From NCBI GenBank assembly GCA_032690845.1, contig CM064430.1, positions 53,479,882-53,543,881 on the forward strand: a stretch of DNA of 64,000 nt, written 5' to 3'. Origin of the DNA: Eleusine coracana subsp. coracana (lineage: Eukaryota; Streptophyta; Magnoliopsida; Poales; Poaceae). A program made the translations under genes and the position numbers. This document shows, piece by piece, positions 33,501 through 43,835 of this stretch (within the stretch, counting starts at the first letter, position 1; the number at the start of each line of letters is the position of its first letter). A model generated the notes under the pieces. It saw only the letters and a list, made by a program, of their open reading frames with translations. It did no database searches and was not told where the DNA came from.

Positions 33501-33575
33501 GCTACAAATCCAGTTCAACACAAGAGGACCAAGCATATTGAGCTAAATATTCTTGACCTCTCACATATCTCCTAG
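30507..33575 (+). CDS. pol: Pol of Sirevirus A, RNase H truncated (1022 codons)
   Basis: Polyprotein with an aspartic protease (LDSGCTQHM, Asp13), the HHCC zinc domain (HRRLAH...CSACQAGK, about 145-185), integrase with D210, D273, E309 (the last two 35 residues apart), reverse transcriptase with motif QMDVKSAFLNG (Asp666) and YVDD (751-754), and RNase H (DSDYAG, STAEAEY, CDNESAV). The frame starts right after a TAG at 30504-30506 with GTG, so it has no ATG of its own here. Compared with copy B, 135 bp are missing at 33538-33541, flanked by a shared TGA. This removes the last RNase H segment (from DIRHHF) and the conserved ADIFTKPL tail while keeping the stop in frame. The rest appears intact, including all integrase and polymerase catalytic residues. 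Confidence 0.93.
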   Translation: MNYKSGGRHWVLDSGCTQHMIGNGKRFTSIEEGSSDYERITFGDNSKGKVRGMGKIAISNDLSISNVLLVESLRYNLLSVAQLCDLNLICKFSSSGVVITSVKDDSLIFKGFRHGNLYLVDFSSSDASLSTCLFTKSSKGWLWHRRLAHVGMNQLKKLVKHNLVVGIKDDVLFEKDKLCSACQAGKQVANTHPTKSVMSTSRPLELLHMDLFGPTKYQSIGGNSYCLVIVDDFSRYTWVYFLSDKSIVFTIFKGFAKRAENEYEFNIKKIRSDNGSEFKNTRIEDYCDEKGVKHEFSTKYTPEQNGVIERKNRTLIEMARSMLSEYNVSDSFWAEAINTACHASNRLYCHRLLKKTPYELLIGRKPNISYFRVFGCKCYILKKGARLSKFQSKCDEGFLLGYSSNSKAYRVYNQNSGLVEEVYDVEFDETNGSQDEQENLDDVGNEELRNAMKNMTIGDVRPKDEDDSNVTSSPLFQVNQDSSTSSAQAQASDGGESNLQPENGSTSTPSHHARTIHYAIAKDHPVDQIVGDLSKGVQTRSRLASFCEHFSFVSCGEPTRVEEALRDPDWVNAMHEELNNFARNEVWELVKRPQDHNVIGTKWIYKNKQDENGIVVRNKARLVAQGYTQVEGLDFDETFAPVARLEAIRILLAYATNHKIKLYQMDVKSAFLNGTISELVFVEQPPGFEDPRKPNHVYKLSKALYGLKQAPRAWYERLRDFLVSKGFKIGKVDTTLFTKKIGKDFFICQIYVDDIIFGSTNQEFCEEFGEMMSREFEMSMIGELSFFLGLQVKQINNGTFIYQSKYTNDLLKRFGMESAKSMSTPMGKNAHLDLDEEGKPVDQKLYRSMIGSLLYLTASRPNIMFSVCMCARFQAAPKESHMIAVKRILRYLKQTQDMGLWFPNDGQFILIGYSDSDYAGCKIDRKSTSGTCQLLGTSLVSWSSKKQNSVALSTAEAEYVSAGNCCAQLLWMKQTLMDYGVNFDCIPLLCDNESAVKIATNPVQHKRTKHIELNILDLSHIS

Positions 33576-35269
33576 CATCTTGCTTAGTTGCTTTATGTCA
33601 TACTCTTCATATATGCATGCCTACCTATTTTGTATATCTTGCCATGCCATTTATGCCATGTTGTTGCATTGAAAGTTAGTTCACACATTTAGGGGGAGCA
33701 CTATACCACTCATCTGTCTTGCTACCCTCACAATGTGGACAAATCAACAAAGATGCCATACTAGTCTTGCTTGTGCTCATTTTGTTCAAAAAGTCAAATT
33801 TTTGGGTTCTATTGGTTGAAAAATGGTGTTATTGTTCCAAAATACTTTTATGCCTCTTGGTTATGTTTTGGAAGTTTCTTCTCTTTTTTCTTCTCTTCTT
33901 TTCTTCTCTTATCACCAAAATGAGGTTGAGCTCTTTTGAAGATCCTCTTTTGCCTTTTCTCACCTATTCTCTCAATTTCTTATCGAATCTTTTTTTTTGA
34001 GAAAAGTACTTTTACAAAACTTGTAGTGATGGTGATCATAAACATAATTGGTATTCACAACTTGTTGAGATGATCCATTGATTAAGAGAAATTTGGGTTT
34101 GAAATTCGTCATGAAAACCTCTTTTGGTCACCTTTCTAACCTAATATGGCATCTTATGAGTTTAGCATATTGGATCGTATATCTTCATATATATTGGTTC
34201 CAAAATGCTTATGTGACTCATACATTCCCAAAAATATCCTCATTCCATCTTTTTGGACACTTGTGCAAGTTATTGCAATTTTGCTTGTTTTTATTTTTGT
34301 TTCATTCATACATGCATAATTCATATCATGGATGATCAAGAATCGTGGTTATATTTCTTGAAGAGTTGAAGTTATCTTGGATATGATGGAATTCATTAAG
34401 CTATCGTTTTGAACAAAGTATGGAATGATTGGAGAAGGTTTGAATTGATTTGGATGAGAAACTTAAAATGCAGCTGTCAGCAGTCAAGAGTTCAGAAATC
34501 TCTTTCACGGTCAGACCGTCGGCAGTCACGGTCAGACCGCCAGTCAGCCAACAGAGCACCAGAACTCGTCTGTTTGCTGCTTCTTGTCCCCGCGGTCAGA
34601 CCGTCCACCCACGGTCAGACCGCCAGCGTCGGCCGAGTCAAAACCCACCTATCCCTTGTGACTCTCTTATTTCCTCATACCCCTTCGTCTCCAACTCTTC
34701 CAAACCCGAAAGTGACTCCTCCAAAGAGCTCTCCTCTGTCCTCCAAGGATCTCCATTGGAAGAACTCCATCCCTAGGCTCCTCGGTCCAACCGAGAGCGG
34801 ATCCGGTCTCACCGAGGACTTCTCCGCCATGAGTGACCGGTATTTCATCGTTTTCTCCTCTCTCCCCATGGTTTCCATTGGTTCTCTCTCAAGGGCTGTT
34901 GCTAGGGATAGAATATTTGAGACATGGATTGATTGTTTGATGATTGGAAAGTGATTCCTAGACCTAATGACAACAACTATGCAAAGTCTTAAGGATTGAT
35001 TTGGTGGCTCTCATGAACATTGATGCTAGGGTTACATTTTGGGGATTCTTGCTTATGGCCATGGATTAGTGAAATTAATGGATGGAAAAGCTTCATAGTA
35101 CTTATTTAAACTTATATGAGAAGAATTGTTGGCACATATTGAGGATTTGGCTAGAAATTCCATGTGCAGTTTTCTGGCAGCCAACCCTCACCCGACGGTC
35201 TGACCGCCAATCTCACGGTCAGACCGCCAGGGCAGGACAGAGAAATGCTTATGACTCTTAATTGTTAGA
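33576..35269 (+). other. Non-coding spacer between pol and ORF3 (Sirevirus A)
   Basis: Starts with a polypurine tract at about 33690 and has no conserved coding frame. From 34506 to 34624 and again near 35192-35232 it carries six more CGGTCAGACCG palindromes, the same motif as the LTR array. An open frame at 34409-34954 reads through them but translates the palindromes into RSDR-type repeats, so it is not believed. The spacer is conserved in copy B. Confidence 0.8.
34506..34624. promoter_or_regulatory. Internal palindrome cluster (Sirevirus A)
   Basis: Four CGGTCAGACCG palindromes in two pairs (34506-34541 and 34591-34624). Their presence inside the element as well as in U3 suggests the motif spreads or has a second function, such as an internal regulatory region for ORF3. 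Confidence 0.8.
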
Positions 35270-36778
35270 TTGCTTATACATGATTATTGTTCGATCATTT
35301 TCAGTAATCGTCGTGCCGTAAGAAAAGTGGTGGCGTCCATGTTCAAAGCCGGTTCAAGCAAGAAGAGAAGGGCACCCCGTTCTGATGATGATTACTCACC
35401 CTCTCAAAGTGCTACTGCCGATGCTTCTGAGTTTGGTCAGTCCACAAATGAGGTAGAAATGGATGAGGCACAAGGAGATGATCTGTTGTTTGACCCCACA
35501 GAGTATACTGGAGAAAAGAAACAGTGGGCATCACATGAATACTATAAAGCCAGACAGAAAGTGGCTTATTCTCAGGATCCAGACTCACCCACACCTCAGT
35601 TTCACACTCGGGTGCAACATGATGCTTTCTATGGTATGTTAATTGACAAAACAGTATTCACTCACAAGTACACAGATTGGCCATATCTTGCTCAATTTCC
35701 AACTGTGAGTCCTCTCTCTGCAAAATTTCAAGCCTTGGGATTGCATGCCTTTGTGGCACATAAGCAAGATTGGAATGAAACTGTTATCCGGCAATTTTAT
35801 GCCACCATTGAGGTTGACTTCCCAAGCAAAACTCTGACATGGATGACTAATTCAAGGAGGTTCACTGCCACATTTGCGGAGTTTGCTGAGGCGAATGAAA
35901 TTGACTATAATGTCACTAATGATCAAATTGATGTGCTTGAGCAGGAGCTACTTAAAGAGCCTGAGTGGGTCAAGTACTATGTTGATGATCCTCAGATAAG
36001 GAAATTGGGCAATGTTGGAGGCCTTCTCTATATGCCCAAGGTGATCAACAAGATAGTGAGGATGACCTTTTATCCTCGAGGTGGAAATTCTGATGCTATT
36101 CGGGACTACTATTGGAACATAATTGACTATATCATGCAAGGTCAAGTGTTTGATGTGGTCCTCCTGATGATGAAGGAGATAGAGAGCTACAGCATGGCAG
36201 TAAGGACTAGTCTTTACTATGCTCCTTATATTATGTCTCTAATTCTCCAGAAGAGCAATTTTCCACCTCGGTATCTTTTTAAGAAACATCCTCAATATCA
36301 GCCTTTTAGCTCGGTAAAGCATGAACTCGTAGCACCACCAGCTGTAGAAGGTGAGGAAGAAGAGGAAAATGTTCAGCCAGAGGTTCCTCAGGCACCACAG
36401 GGTCCTCAGATGCCACCACCTCCCCAGATGGATTGGTCATAGTTTGCTCCTCCGCCTCCGGCATTCTTTGCAGGGATGACCCCTTATCTTGATCAGTACT
36501 TTCAGCCTGTGATGCAGAGGTTAGATCAGATACAAGCCTCAAGTATTGAGGCTCGTAATTCCTATGAGGCAGCCAGGTCTTCATATGAGGCAGCTAGAAC
36601 ATCCTATGAGGCAGCGAGGACTTCTATTGATGATCTCACCACTAGGATGCAGGGTTTAGAGTCTAACTACGATGCTCTATCTTCACACATTTATAGCTAC
36701 TTTCCTGCACCAGTGCCACCTCCAGAGTTTTTCCAGCCACCATGGTATGCCCATCCACCTCCTCCTCAAGATGATTGA
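35270..36778 (+). pseudogene. ORF3 (env-position ORF) of Sirevirus A, interrupted by TAG
   Basis: Same protein as the intact 502-codon frame of copy B, but with a TAG at 36440-36442 where B has CAG. Reading continues in frame from 36443 to the TGA at 36776-36778. The body (about residues 70-330) is a globular domain shared with proteins annotated in grasses as putative plant transposon proteins. Ahead of it is a Ser/Asp-rich low-complexity N-terminus, and after it a Pro/Glu-rich linker and a heptad block (SYEAART repeats). The position after pol is that of the Sirevirus env-like gene, but I see no signal peptide and no membrane segment. The ORF opens with TTG, and the first ATG in this copy is at 35339. 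Confidence 0.85.
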
Positions 36779-37416
36779 AGTCTTGACCATGTTTTTGTCA
36801 ATTGATGCCAAAGGGGGAGAACATGAAGAAGTAACATGAAGAAGTGATGCTATGATGAGATGCTAGAGTCAGGGGGAGAGAAAAGGAAACAAAGATGCAA
36901 GCCATGATTCTTGATCTATCTATCTTGTTGCATTTGCATGTGCATCTCATATCTTACTTTCATGCACATTTGAACTTATTTGTGTTTGTTGAACTATGTA
37001 ACTTTGTTAGATTGTAATTTCCCTATGCACCTTGAACCATTTGCTCTTTTATCTGTGCTCATCTCATCTTAATGGTTCAAATGTGTGGATGATGAGGGTG
37101 TTCTTACTTGTAATGTTCAATATTGCTATATACTGGTTATTCTTTGCCTCCTTGCATCCAATGGTACAAGGTAAACTCTACCAATTTGTTCCTTTGAAAA
37201 TATGCATTGCCATGTTTGATATATCTTGATCAATGCACCAATTTAGGGGGAGTTTTACCATTTGGTGAGTTCATTAACTTTTTCACATGTACGTGTATTG
37301 AAAATTCTATAGCATGTGATCATTATCTTGTGACTCACCTTAGAGTTTTTCTTTATTGTCTTTATCGGCTTTATATCACTTCTTGTGTTGTCATCAATTA
37401 CCAAAAAGGGGGAGAT
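36779..37416 (+). other. 3' non-coding region with repeated polypurine tracts (Sirevirus A)
   Basis: Tracts of the AGGGGGAG type occur near 36812, 36871, 37242 and 37406, plus one near 33690 after pol. Only the last one (ccaaaaagggggaga, ending at 37415) abuts the 3' LTR and would prime plus-strand synthesis. Repeated tracts are a recognised Sirevirus feature. Confidence 0.85.
37401..37415 (+). promoter_or_regulatory. Polypurine tract of Sirevirus A
   Basis: Purine run aaaaagggggaga immediately upstream of the 3' LTR. Confidence 0.9.
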
Positions 37417-38977
37417 TGAAGCATCTAGGCCCGCTTTTAGTGTTTTGGTAATTAATGACGACCCTTATTTTTGACTAACTACGTTGTTGAGATAATTGTG
37501 GTTGTAGTCATAATAAGGAATGGAATGATGGACGAAGTGATATACATATGGATGGCTCAAGGCAAAGGTATCTTGATAGGGTTTTTCTGTTTTGCCGGTC
37601 ACAAGGAGATTAGAGTTGAGTGACCGGATTATAGGTTAAATGCCGTACTATCAAGAGGGGTCGATGAGATGACCTTGAGTATCCATGGTTGCCACAAATG
37701 CTCAATTCCTATCTTTATGAGTGGTTCTATGTGAGTTGAGTGTGCCCATATCTTTCAGGAAAGCAAAGAGTAAAAGAAGGGGGGCTGGCAGGTCACTCCT
37801 GGCGGTCAGACCGCCATGACCCGCGGTCTGACCGCCGTGCACTTCAGAGACGGCCAGAGGAGTGGCCTCTCTGGTTGCTCGGGTAATGGCCCGACGGTCT
37901 GACCGTCCCAAGCCACGGTCTGACCGTCAGCACTTGTCTGGTGTCAACAGAGACTTTGTTCTCGGTTGGTGGCCCGACGGTCTGACCGTCCCAAGCCACG
38001 GTCTGACCGCCATCACTTGTCTGGTGTCAACAGAGAATTTGTTCTCGGGTGAAAGTTGAAAGTGTCCCGACGGTCTGACCGTGGGTAATTACGGTCTGAC
38101 CGTCAGGCTCGTGTCAGAGCAAGTTTGAAAGTCAAACTAGCCGTTGGGTTGTACGACGGTCCGACCGTGTGGAGTCACGGTCAGACCGTCCAGCGCACAG
38201 AAAGCTGTAACGGCTAGTTTTCAAAGAATGGGCTATTTATACCTCCTCCATCCCGTGCATAGGAGTGCTCTTGGCCATTAGAAAGCATTGTACAACCTTT
38301 GGAGCTCATTCCCATCTCACACAAAGCTTTAGTGGAAAGATTGCAAGTGTGTGAGTGTGAGTGCCCTAATCTAGAGTGTTTTGAGCATTGTGGCACTTGG
38401 GATCCTCAAGCAAGCGTCATCGACTTTTTACTCTTGGAGGTTGCCGCCTCCTAGACGGCTTGGAGGAGTCAAATCCGTGAGCCCTTCAAGAAGTGTGTGA
38501 AGGAGGCCCGGACTCTTGTGAGAGGTGCGGTGCTCGCCTCGCCGGAGTGGTGAAGAGCAACCCTAGTGGAATCGAGGTTTAGAGAGGTTCAAGGTATTGA
38601 TTGTGTTATATCTCAAGTTGTTCTTTGTGAGCACTTCTTGGTGGTGGAGAAGTGGATACTTGAGGAGAGTAGCACATCATACGCTTGGATCCACCTCAAC
38701 GTGGATTAGGGGTGATCGGCAAATCACCGAGACCACGGGAAAATATCCTTTGTCTCTTGACTTGTATTTTCATATATTGTGTACATACTAGAAATTGATT
38801 GATGTATGTCACCTAGGTTTGTTAACCTACTTTAGCTCAAACCTAGGTTTAGTTGTCAATTTCTTGCTTTTATCCAATTGTCTTTAAATTCCGCAATTAG
38901 TTGGATAGTTAGCTTTTAAATTTTTAATTCGGCTATTCACCCCCCCCCCCCTCTAGCCGGGGTCCTTCGATCCTACA
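37417..38977 (+). repeat. 3' LTR of Sirevirus A (1561 bp)
   Basis: Matches the 5' LTR with about four substitutions (for example gccaca/gccata near 37691 and ccatga/ccagga near 37814), a 1-bp indel near 38282 and a longer C run (38940-38951). TATA box at 38233-38241. Ends CCTACA before ACTGT. Confidence 0.95.
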
Positions 38978-38982
38978 ACTGT
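38978..38982. repeat. Target site duplication ACTGT, right (Sirevirus A)
   Basis: Identical to 26861-26865. Confidence 0.97.
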
Positions 38983-40835
38983 TCGTATCAACGTTCAACA
39001 AACACAATCATGAGTAATTATTTATGTATTGTAAAATAGTATATATACCATATAAGATTATATAAGAAATAGGGAGAAGCAATGCTCATAAATATACTAT
39101 AAAATATAAAAAAAAATAGATTACAATAAGTAGTTTATATACTATATGAGGTAGGATATATACTATTTACGATTATAAGAAAATACTATAGTAGTTTTAT
39201 TTAAGATATATATTCCGACTTTCACTTTAGTAGTTTTATTAAATATATATATACTTCAATTTTCACAAATAGTATATATACTCCTGCTTTCATAAATATT
39301 ATGCAGGACCAGATATACTATCACTAGTAGCAGAGATATACTATCACGATGTCCATAACACAATTAGCCGAGATATATTATCACCAGGATAACATATACT
39401 ATCACTTTTATTGTATATATACTACAAAAACAACACTTGTGTAAACACTGCTTTTTACTATTAGTATAATCATATATATACTATAGAAAATAGTATATAT
39501 ACTCATGATTTTACTTTTATTATATATATACTACATAAATAACACTTGTTATAAAGACTACTCTTTATTATTAGTATAGTCGTATATATACTCTTTTTTT
39601 GTCTATAGATGTAGTCATATTTTTTTTCAAATATTATGTTATCAAAATATATAATCTCCAATGTATAGATATACAACCTGTTAAAACACTATCCGAAATA
39701 CTCTATCAAAGAAATGGGAAATGCACTCATGCATAAAAGTCTGATAGAAAAGGGAAAGGGATAGAAATAGAAACTGATTTTCAGAGAAACAAAAAAGCAA
39801 GAAAATTCAGATCCGGCAGGAGGAGAGCCACCACATGAATGGAATGATGATTTCAGCATCAAGCAACCAGGCATGCATCCGTTAAAAACATAAAAAACAA
39901 AAAGGGAGAAAATAAAAAAGGCATATAACAAATCTTAAAAAGAAAAATGAATCGCTCAAGCATTAAATTTGGTGAGATCATGCTTTTAGTGTTAGCAAAT
40001 TGCTAGCTTCTTCCTACCTCATGCATCTAGGGACTGTTAGTAGCGATGTTCAGCTCCAAAGCCGACAACAAACTCTGACTTTAGGGACTGTGACCATATG
40101 CCGTGTCGCTTGCATATAAAAAAATGATGGATGAGCTCTGACGCAGGCCTCCAACAAAAAATCAGATCGGATGAATAAATGAAATAAAATCAAAAAGAAA
40201 AATCACCACACACGTGGAAGCTGTTACTAAACCGGAGAGAGATGAGGAGAAAAGAATGGAACCACCTGAACGAGTATGAACAAGTTACCTCGGCATGTCG
40301 CACACGGATCTGGTCGCGCGTGGAGCTCGTTGCCAGATTTCCTGGCGTGAGCAGCAGCAGCACTGTAGCATCCTGCCGCCTCCTCCCTGCATGTGACCAG
40401 CCTCCGCTTGTGGCTATAGTCGCGGATCAGGTCGCGTGTGGAGCACGCTACAAGCTTATCCGGCGTGCTCCCCTGCCCGGATCTGCTGCTGCCCGTGGAG
40501 ACCATCGCTACTCCGCAAGCGGGAGCAGCAGCCTCCCATGGAGCTCGAGCAGACAACAGCACCACTGAGAGACCTGTCGTCGATGAGCAACCAAGGATCT
40601 GTGCGGGTGTGGTCGGTGGATCTGGTCATATAAGAGCAGAGGAGGAGAGAGAAGACGAGATTCAAAATAAGGATGGAGAGAGAGAAAGACACCAGATTAC
40701 TTGAATATATATTGTGCTCATATACTATTTTGGAGCACGATATACTATCGCGGACTAAAATATACTATCATAGGTTGAGTTGGTTGTGCTGCACCAACCG
40801 ACCGGCGCGATGAATATACTATAACATTGAAAATA
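38983..40835. repeat. Internal duplication of host element, unit 1 right part
   Basis: AT-rich DNA full of gtatatatac motifs to about 40200, then a GC-rich block (40230-40700), then tatactat motifs. The GC-rich block contains ctcccctgcccggatctgctgctgcccgtggaga, matched in unit 2 at 42100-42130. The uninterrupted copy of the Sirevirus B insertion site is at 40657-40661. The small ORFs at 40242-40704 are open on several frames and have no recognisable domain. Confidence 0.75.
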
Positions 40836-42224
40836 ATATTATTTTGTAACAAGTGCAATAGTATATATATACTTACCTAGTTCATTCATAGGAGCTATAA
40901 AATACTGATCTCAAATACTAGTATACTGATTCAGTAATATATGATGTAAATCTGAAAACAAAATTAAAATAAATCTATAACAATATACGGAATAGAGAAG
41001 TAGCAAATATAATTAAAAGTGATTATTTATATATTGTAGGATAGTATATATATAATATTAGATTGTAGAACAACTAGCAAAAAGCACTATATAATCAGAG
41101 ACGTGCTATCATAAAATAAAAATAGATTACAAGAGGTAGTATATATACTATTTGAGGTTACTATAAAATAGAATATTTATAAAATACAACAACATCAGCA
41201 GAGATGTACTATTGCATTAAAAAAATACTATTCTACTACAAGTTTAATAGTATATATATACTACAGAAAGTATATATACTTTATGCTTGCTTCCTTCTTT
41301 GTTCACGCATCTGAAAATTGTATATGTACTAAAAAATAATATATATACTATAGAAAGTAATATACTATCAACAATTATATATTATCATCAAAGTAATATA
41401 CTATCAAGGCTGCTTGCTCTATCAAGAACATAGAACACGATACGCTATTTCCTCCTTCACTGAAAAGACCCATCAGAACAACTCTAAAAATCACATAATT
41501 TTAACAGCATGCTTACTCCATTATGAGGAATCCATTCCAACCAAAAGCCCCAAGAAAGATTGAGTATTTAACACCAATTTTAAAATAATCGCATAACTCT
41601 AAAGAATGAGGAAAAGATAAGAAACCTGAAATTAAACTGTGCTATTGAGAAAACTGATTCATTCCATAACACACAAATGTTCTCACATGTCCTAGCACCT
41701 GAATCCCCAAGAAAATCTGAGCCCAAACGCTGCTAAAATAGAGATTAAAAATTCACCTAAAAATAGCTCCAAAAATAGAATAAATAAGAAATTCATGATA
41801 GAGCTTGTGCACACAGATCTGGACCTTGTGCAGGTGGATGGAGCATGTGCAAGGTATTGTGGATGGCCAGCTAGAGGAAAAGATGAGAACCGTCACCTGT
41901 GCAAGATGATGTGGACAGAGTTCATCGGGAACACAACAGCGGCCTTCAAGTAGTGACGCACATCAGTCTATGTCTGACCGGCCACCATAAATGTACCGAC
42001 TTCATCTACATGTAGCAGCGCCTCCAACATGGTGGCACCATCATCCCTATCAAGAAACAGTGCCGAGGATGAGCGCCCCAAGCTTCCCTGATGTGCTCCT
42101 CTGTCCAGATCTGCTACTGCCTGTGGAGATCCTGGGGTTCGAGCGGACGACACGGGTTAGAGCTCAAGCAGACGAGAGAAGAGGAGAGGAGAGGAGAGGA
42201 GGAAGAGGAGAGAGAAGACGAGAT
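40836..42224. repeat. Internal duplication of host element, unit 2 left part
   Basis: Repeats 26630-26860 and 38983-40661 in diverged form. It ends at the insertion site of Sirevirus B (gagaagacgagat), continuing after it at 54426. Confidence 0.75.
42220..42224. repeat. Target site duplication GAGAT, left (Sirevirus B)
   Basis: Identical to 54421-54425. The paralogous empty site at 40651-40670 reads gaagacgagattcaaaataa, which confirms the junctions. Confidence 0.97.
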
Positions 42225-42604
42225 TGAAGCATCTAGGCCCGCTTTAGTGTTTTGGTAATTAATGACGACCCTTATTTTTGACTAACTACGTTGTTGAGAT
42301 AATTGTGGTTGTAGTCATAATAAGGAATGGAATGATGGACGAAGTGATATACATATGGATGGCTCAAGGCAAAGGTATCTTGATAGGGTTTTTCTGTTTT
42401 GCCGGTCACAAGGAGATTAGAGTTGAGTGACCGGATTATAGGTTAAATACCGTACTATCAAGAGGGGTCGATGATATGACCTTGAGTATCCATGGTTGCC
42501 ACAAATGCTCAATTCCTATCTTTGTGAGTGGTTCTATGTGAGTTGAGTGTGCCCATATCTTTCAGGAAAGCAAAGAGTAAAAGAAGGGGGCTGGCAGGTC
42601 ACTC

Positions 42605-43004
42605 CTGGCGGTCAGACCGCCAGGACCCACGGGACCCACGGTCTGACCGTCGGTACTTGTCTGGTGTCAACAGAGACTTTGTTCTCGGGTGGTGGCCCGA
42701 CGGTCTGACCGTCGGGATCCACGGTCAGACCGTGGATGCTCCCCAGAGACGGCCAGAGGCTTGAGTTCTCTGGTGGCTCGGGAGATGGCCCGACGGTCTG
42801 ACCGTCCCAAGCCACGGTCTGACCGCCGTCACATGTCTGGTGTCAACAGAGAAGCTGGCCTCGGGTGAAAACTAAAAGTGTCCCGACGGTCTGACCGTGG
42901 GGATCCACGGTCTGACCGTCAGGCTCGTGTCAGAGCAAGTTTGAAAGTCAAACTAGCCGTTGGGTTGTACGACGGTCCGACCGTGTGGAGTCACGGTCAG
43001 ACCG
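42605..43004. promoter_or_regulatory. Palindrome array of LTR B
   Basis: Ten CGGTCWGACCG palindromes, again mostly in pairs. The number is the same as in A although the intervening sequence is rearranged. Confidence 0.9.
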
Positions 43005-43048
43005 TCCAGCGCACAGAAAGCTGTAACGGCTAGTTTTCAAAGAATGGG

Positions 43049-43057
43049 CTATTTATA
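43049..43057 (+). promoter_or_regulatory. LTR TATA box, copy B
   Basis: CTATTTATA in the same context as in A. Confidence 0.8.
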
Positions 43058-43777
43058 CCTCCTCCATCCCGTGCATAGAAGCTCTCTTGGCCATTTGAAA
43101 AGTATTGTACACCCTTTGGAGCTTATTCCTCTCTCACACAAAGCCATAGTGGAAAGATTGCAAGTGTGTGAGTGTGAGTGCCCTAAACTTGAGTGAGTTG
43201 AGCATTGTGGCACTTGGGATCCTCAAGCAAGCGGCATTGACTTGTTACTCTTGGAGGTTGTCGCCTCCTAGACGGCTTGGAGGAGTCAAATCCGTGAGCC
43301 CTTCAAGAAGTGTGTGACGGAGGCCCGGACTCTTGTGAGAGGTGCGGTGCTCGCCTCGCCAAAGCGGTGAAGAGCAACCCTAGTGGAATCGAGGTTTGGA
43401 GAGGTTCAAGGTATTGATTGTGTTATATCTCAAGTTGTTCTTTGTGAGCACTTCTTGGTGGTGGAGAAGTGAATACTTGAGGAGAGTAGCACATCATACG
43501 CTTGAATCCACCTCAACGTGGATTAGGGGTGATCGGCAAATCACCGATACCACAGGAAAATATCATTTGTCTCTTGTCGTGTTGTTTACATACTAGAAGT
43601 TGCATGATGTATGTCACCTAGGATTGTCAACCTACTTTAGTTCAAACCTAGGTTTAGTTGTCTTGCGCTTGCTTTTATCCAATTGTCTTTAAATTCCGCA
43701 ATTAGTCGGATAGTTAGCTTTTAATTTTTAATTCGGCTATTCACCCCCCTCTAGCCGGGGTCCTTCGATCTTACAAG

Positions 43778-43789
43778 TGGTATCAGAGC
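43778..43789 (+). promoter_or_regulatory. Primer binding site of Sirevirus B
   Basis: TGGTATCAGAGC two bases after the 5' LTR. Confidence 0.95.
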
Positions 43790-43835
43790 AGGTTCTCCCT
43801 AAATTGATTGGAATTCATCTTCCGGGAGAAGGATT

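Larger units (their letters stand above)
26866..38977 (+). mobile_element. Sirevirus-type Ty1/copia retrotransposon, copy A (12.1 kb)
   Basis: Complete element: LTR, Met-tRNA-type primer site, gag, pol, a third ORF, several polypurine tracts, LTR, and a perfect 5-bp target duplication. Order of domains is protease, integrase, reverse transcriptase, RNase H, which is copia. Two zinc knuckles in gag, an ORF3 after pol, multiple AGGGGGAG tracts and GC palindromes in the LTR are hallmarks of the plant Sirevirus genus. The LTRs differ by about four substitutions and two small indels by eye, so insertion was recent. It has lost a C-terminal piece of RNase H, and ORF3 has a stop, so this copy is probably not autonomous. 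Confidence 0.95.
42225..43775 (+). repeat. 5' LTR of Sirevirus B (1551 bp)
   Basis: TGAAGCATC...GATCTTACA. Differs from A in the palindrome region (about 42600-42925), where the 83-bp tandem unit of A is replaced by a different arrangement of pairs. TATA box CTATTTATA at 43049-43057. Confidence 0.95.

Noticed and set aside
34409..34954. 181-codon ORF between pol and ORF3 of Sirevirus A (and 50011-50397 in B)
   Set aside because: Its N-terminal part is translated palindrome array and is not kept between copies; the rest is similar simply because the spacer DNA is similar.
35270..36778. ORF3 as a viral envelope gene
   Set aside because: No signal peptide or membrane segment is visible; only the position after pol suggests it.
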